NCBI GenBank assembly: GCA_963700495.1
Contig: CAVOXT010000001.1
Location: 1,251,931 to 1,315,930, forward strand
Source of the DNA: JACCTU01 sp963700495
GTDB lineage: Bacteria > Actinomycetota > Thermoleophilia > Gaiellales > Gaiellaceae
Reading direction: 5' to 3'
DNA: 64,000 nt
Below are positions 62,377-64,000 of the stretch, in pieces. How positions within the stretch are numbered: the first letter of the stretch is position 1; each line of letters begins with the position of its first letter. Under the pieces are notes generated by a model. That model ran no database searches, had not been told where the DNA came from, and was given only the letters and a program-made list of their open reading frames with translations. The position numbers and the translations under genes are program-made.

Positions 62377-62536
62377 CCGAGAGCCTCTTCGCCGGTGTCT
62401 CGCGTGATCGCTCGAGAGTTCCCTCGCGCGGGGGGTTGCGGCTCTCGGTGGTCGGCCCGATAGCGGACTCGAGGCCGCCTGTTCAGCCGTAAATGCGCGT
62501 CCGTGGATGCGCCCGCACCGAGGGGAAACGCCGCCG
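62377..62536. other. Intergenic upstream of repeat protein
   Basis: 160 nt. AGGGGAAA lies about 8 nt before the ATG at 62537. No promoter I can defend. Confidence 0.35.
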
Positions 62537-64000
62537 ATGTCTAGGAAAGCCGCCCTTTCGCCAGGCCGCCTTGCGCTGGCTCTGGCCACCTGTCTGTTGG
62601 TTTTCGGCGTTGTTGCGGGGCCGGCGTTCTCGGCCAATCGCGCGCCCGACGAGCGTTACTCGGTCACACCGACGGCCCACGAGGCCGGGACGGTGTCCTT
62701 CAGCTGGCTCGCGAGCCTCGCTGCGACGGCGGCCTCGGAGCTGAGCGCGACGAAGGACGCGAACCCTGACTACGCCCGAACGTTCGAGTGGGAGATCGCC
62801 AAGTCCGTCGATCAGACCCGCCAGACGATCCCGGCCGGAGGCTCCGCGACCTTCAACTACACGATCACCGTGACACACGACGAGGGGACCGACTCGGACT
62901 GGCAAGTGAACGGACAGATCAGCGTCAGCAATCCGAACACCGCAGCCGTCAACGACGTCACGGTGAACGATGCGATCGACGACCCGAACGCGACCTGCAC
63001 CGTCTCGGGCGGCAGCCCGACGATCCCCGCCTCCGGCGTCGCCACCTTCGACTACACGTGTGTGTATTCGGCGGCACCGCAGAGCCCAAGCCAGACGAAC
63101 ACGGCGACGATCAACTGGCCGGCGCAAACGCTGACGAACCTCGTCCCGCTGCCCGCCGGCTCGGTCACCGCCGAGGCAGCCGTCGTCTGGGGCGACCCGA
63201 CGGCAATCCTGAACGGCGACGTCGACCTGCTCGACACGCTCGCAGGCCGGCTGGCCTCGGTCTCGTACACCGATCCCGCGACGCAGACATTCACCTACCC
63301 ATACACGTTCGAAGACGACCCCGTCGGCACCTGCACCGAACACGACAACACCGCCAGAGTGAGGAACGACGCGATCGTGATCGCCTCCTCCGACACGGTC
63401 ACCATCCAGGTCTGTGCGGGCGGTAGCGATCTGACGGTCAGCAAGACGGCCACCGCCTCCTTGACGCGCACGTTCGGCTGGGAGGTGGCGAAGTCGGTCG
63501 ACCAGCCCAGCCGGCAGATCCCCGCCGGCGAAGCCGCCACCTTCAAGTACGTGGTCGACGTCACCAAGGGCTCCGGCGTGGACTCCGACTGGGCGCTCGC
63601 GGGCACGATCACCGTCGGCAACCCCAACGGCTGGGAGATCACCGCCGACCTCGCCGACACAGCCCCGGGCGGGAGCTGCTCGCTCGATCAAGCGAGCATC
63701 ACGGTGCCCGCGAACGGAACCGCCTCGGTCGGCTACACCTGCACCTTCCCGGATGGAGCAGCGGGTCAGAACACCGCCACCGCGACCTGGGACAGCACCA
63801 CCAACGCCACCCCCAGCGGCACCGCCTCCGGCACCGCCGACTACGTCTTCACCTCACCAACAGAGCTCGTCAACGACAGCGTCGAGGTCTACGACAACGG
63901 CAACCTCCTCGGCACAACAGACCACTCGACGCAGTTCACCTATCCGAAGAGCTACCCCGGCATCGCCGGCACCTGCACCACCTACGACAACACCGCCACC
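62537..64000 (+). CDS. Large secreted repeat protein (adhesin/surface type), truncated by window edge
   Basis: Open frame of 488 codons running off the edge. Signal peptide (LALALATCLLVFGVVAGPAFSA), then tandem domains of about 210 residues. Unit 1 begins DYARTFEWEIAKSVDQ and has TIPAGGSATFNYTITVTH and DSDWQVNGQISVSNPN; unit 2 begins TRTFGWEVAKSVDQ with QIPAGEAATFKYVVDVTK and DSDWALAGTITVGNPN. Each ends with a Cys-containing Ig-like segment (TCTEHDNTA; TCTTYDNTA). Thr-rich, few Lys; probable cell-surface or matrix protein like DUF11-type repeats. Confidence 0.8.
   Translation, partial: MSRKAALSPGRLALALATCLLVFGVVAGPAFSANRAPDERYSVTPTAHEAGTVSFSWLASLAATAASELSATKDANPDYARTFEWEIAKSVDQTRQTIPAGGSATFNYTITVTHDEGTDSDWQVNGQISVSNPNTAAVNDVTVNDAIDDPNATCTVSGGSPTIPASGVATFDYTCVYSAAPQSPSQTNTATINWPAQTLTNLVPLPAGSVTAEAAVVWGDPTAILNGDVDLLDTLAGRLASVSYTDPATQTFTYPYTFEDDPVGTCTEHDNTARVRNDAIVIASSDTVTIQVCAGGSDLTVSKTATASLTRTFGWEVAKSVDQPSRQIPAGEAATFKYVVDVTKGSGVDSDWALAGTITVGNPNGWEITADLADTAPGGSCSLDQASITVPANGTASVGYTCTFPDGAAGQNTATATWDSTTNATPSGTASGTADYVFTSPTELVNDSVEVYDNGNLLGTTDHSTQFTYPKSYPGIAGTCTTYDNTAT

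Noticed and set aside
1..64000. CRISPR array or defence island
   Set aside because: No regular spacer-repeat pattern and no Cas, restriction or toxin-antitoxin genes recognised; repeats seen are tandem 11-mers, palindromes or single pairs.

Overview
The window is a high-GC bacterial chromosome segment, most like a deep-branching actinobacterium (Thermoleophilia/Gaiellales-like). This is an inference from several features together: WhiA, a PyrR site overlapping a Shine-Dalgarno, actinobacterial-type LexA boxes (CGAAC-N4-GTTCG), an orphan Flp pilin, a PruA and HemQ of actinobacterial type, and many GTG/TTG starts. At least 15 genes carry one or more single-base frameshifts with conserved sequence on both sides, often as compensating pairs, so the assembly probably contains indel errors. 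Affected genes are annotated as single genes with the break position. || Layout. 1-2.8 kb: pyrimidine operon pyrR-pyrB-pyrC behind a PyrR-binding leader, with an Erm-like rRNA methylase upstream. 3.8-10.5 kb: membrane glycosyltransferase, a site-2 protease/methyltransferase/DUF2007/RNase Z operon, and a divergent TPP enzyme. 10.5-14.3 kb: an SOS-controlled LysM protein, a secreted GH-like protein, and an enolase-superfamily epimerase plus DUF1611 pair resembling the D-glutamate DgcA-DgcN pathway. 14.4-20.1 kb: tRNA-Arg, MFS exporter, CorA, HIT protein, orphan Flp pilin, tRNA-Gly. 20.3-27.1 kb: aldolase and FBPase (convergent), EamA exporter, argS, M48 protease, phosphoesterase. 27.1-32.3 kb: lower-glycolysis operon gap-VOC-pgk-tpiA-gpmI followed by an ECF sigma factor. 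32.7-42.7 kb: whiA, ogt, pruA, secreted beta-propeller, uvrC, a second GH-like protein, hemQ, small membrane proteins, bcp. || 42.7-55.3 kb is an accessory region: small secreted or membrane proteins, orphan enzymes, an IS110 element, a decayed gene, dispersed intergenic repeats, and scars of serial integration at a tRNA-Leu(CAG) gene. The clearest integrated unit (53382-55301) is bounded by perfect 40-bp copies of the tRNA 3' end. It carries matching 11-bp tandem repeats inside both ends (probable integrase arm-type sites), has no integrase, and holds two paralogous secreted mini-proteins. || 55.4-64 kb returns to ordinary genes: subtilase, secreted copper protein, PGPGW membrane protein, XdhC-like protein and a lipoprotein binding protein. 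A 215-bp element with 13-bp perfect terminal inverted repeats has split what looks like a shared CTAG stop between xdhC and the lipoprotein gene. A large secreted repeat protein runs off the right edge. || The best candidates for new biology are the PyrR hairpin that sequesters the Shine-Dalgarno of an 11-residue leader peptide coupled to pyrR, the probably leaderless LysM gene with two LexA boxes inside its promoter, the CTAG-targeting miniature element, and the integrase-less tRNA-Leu element.
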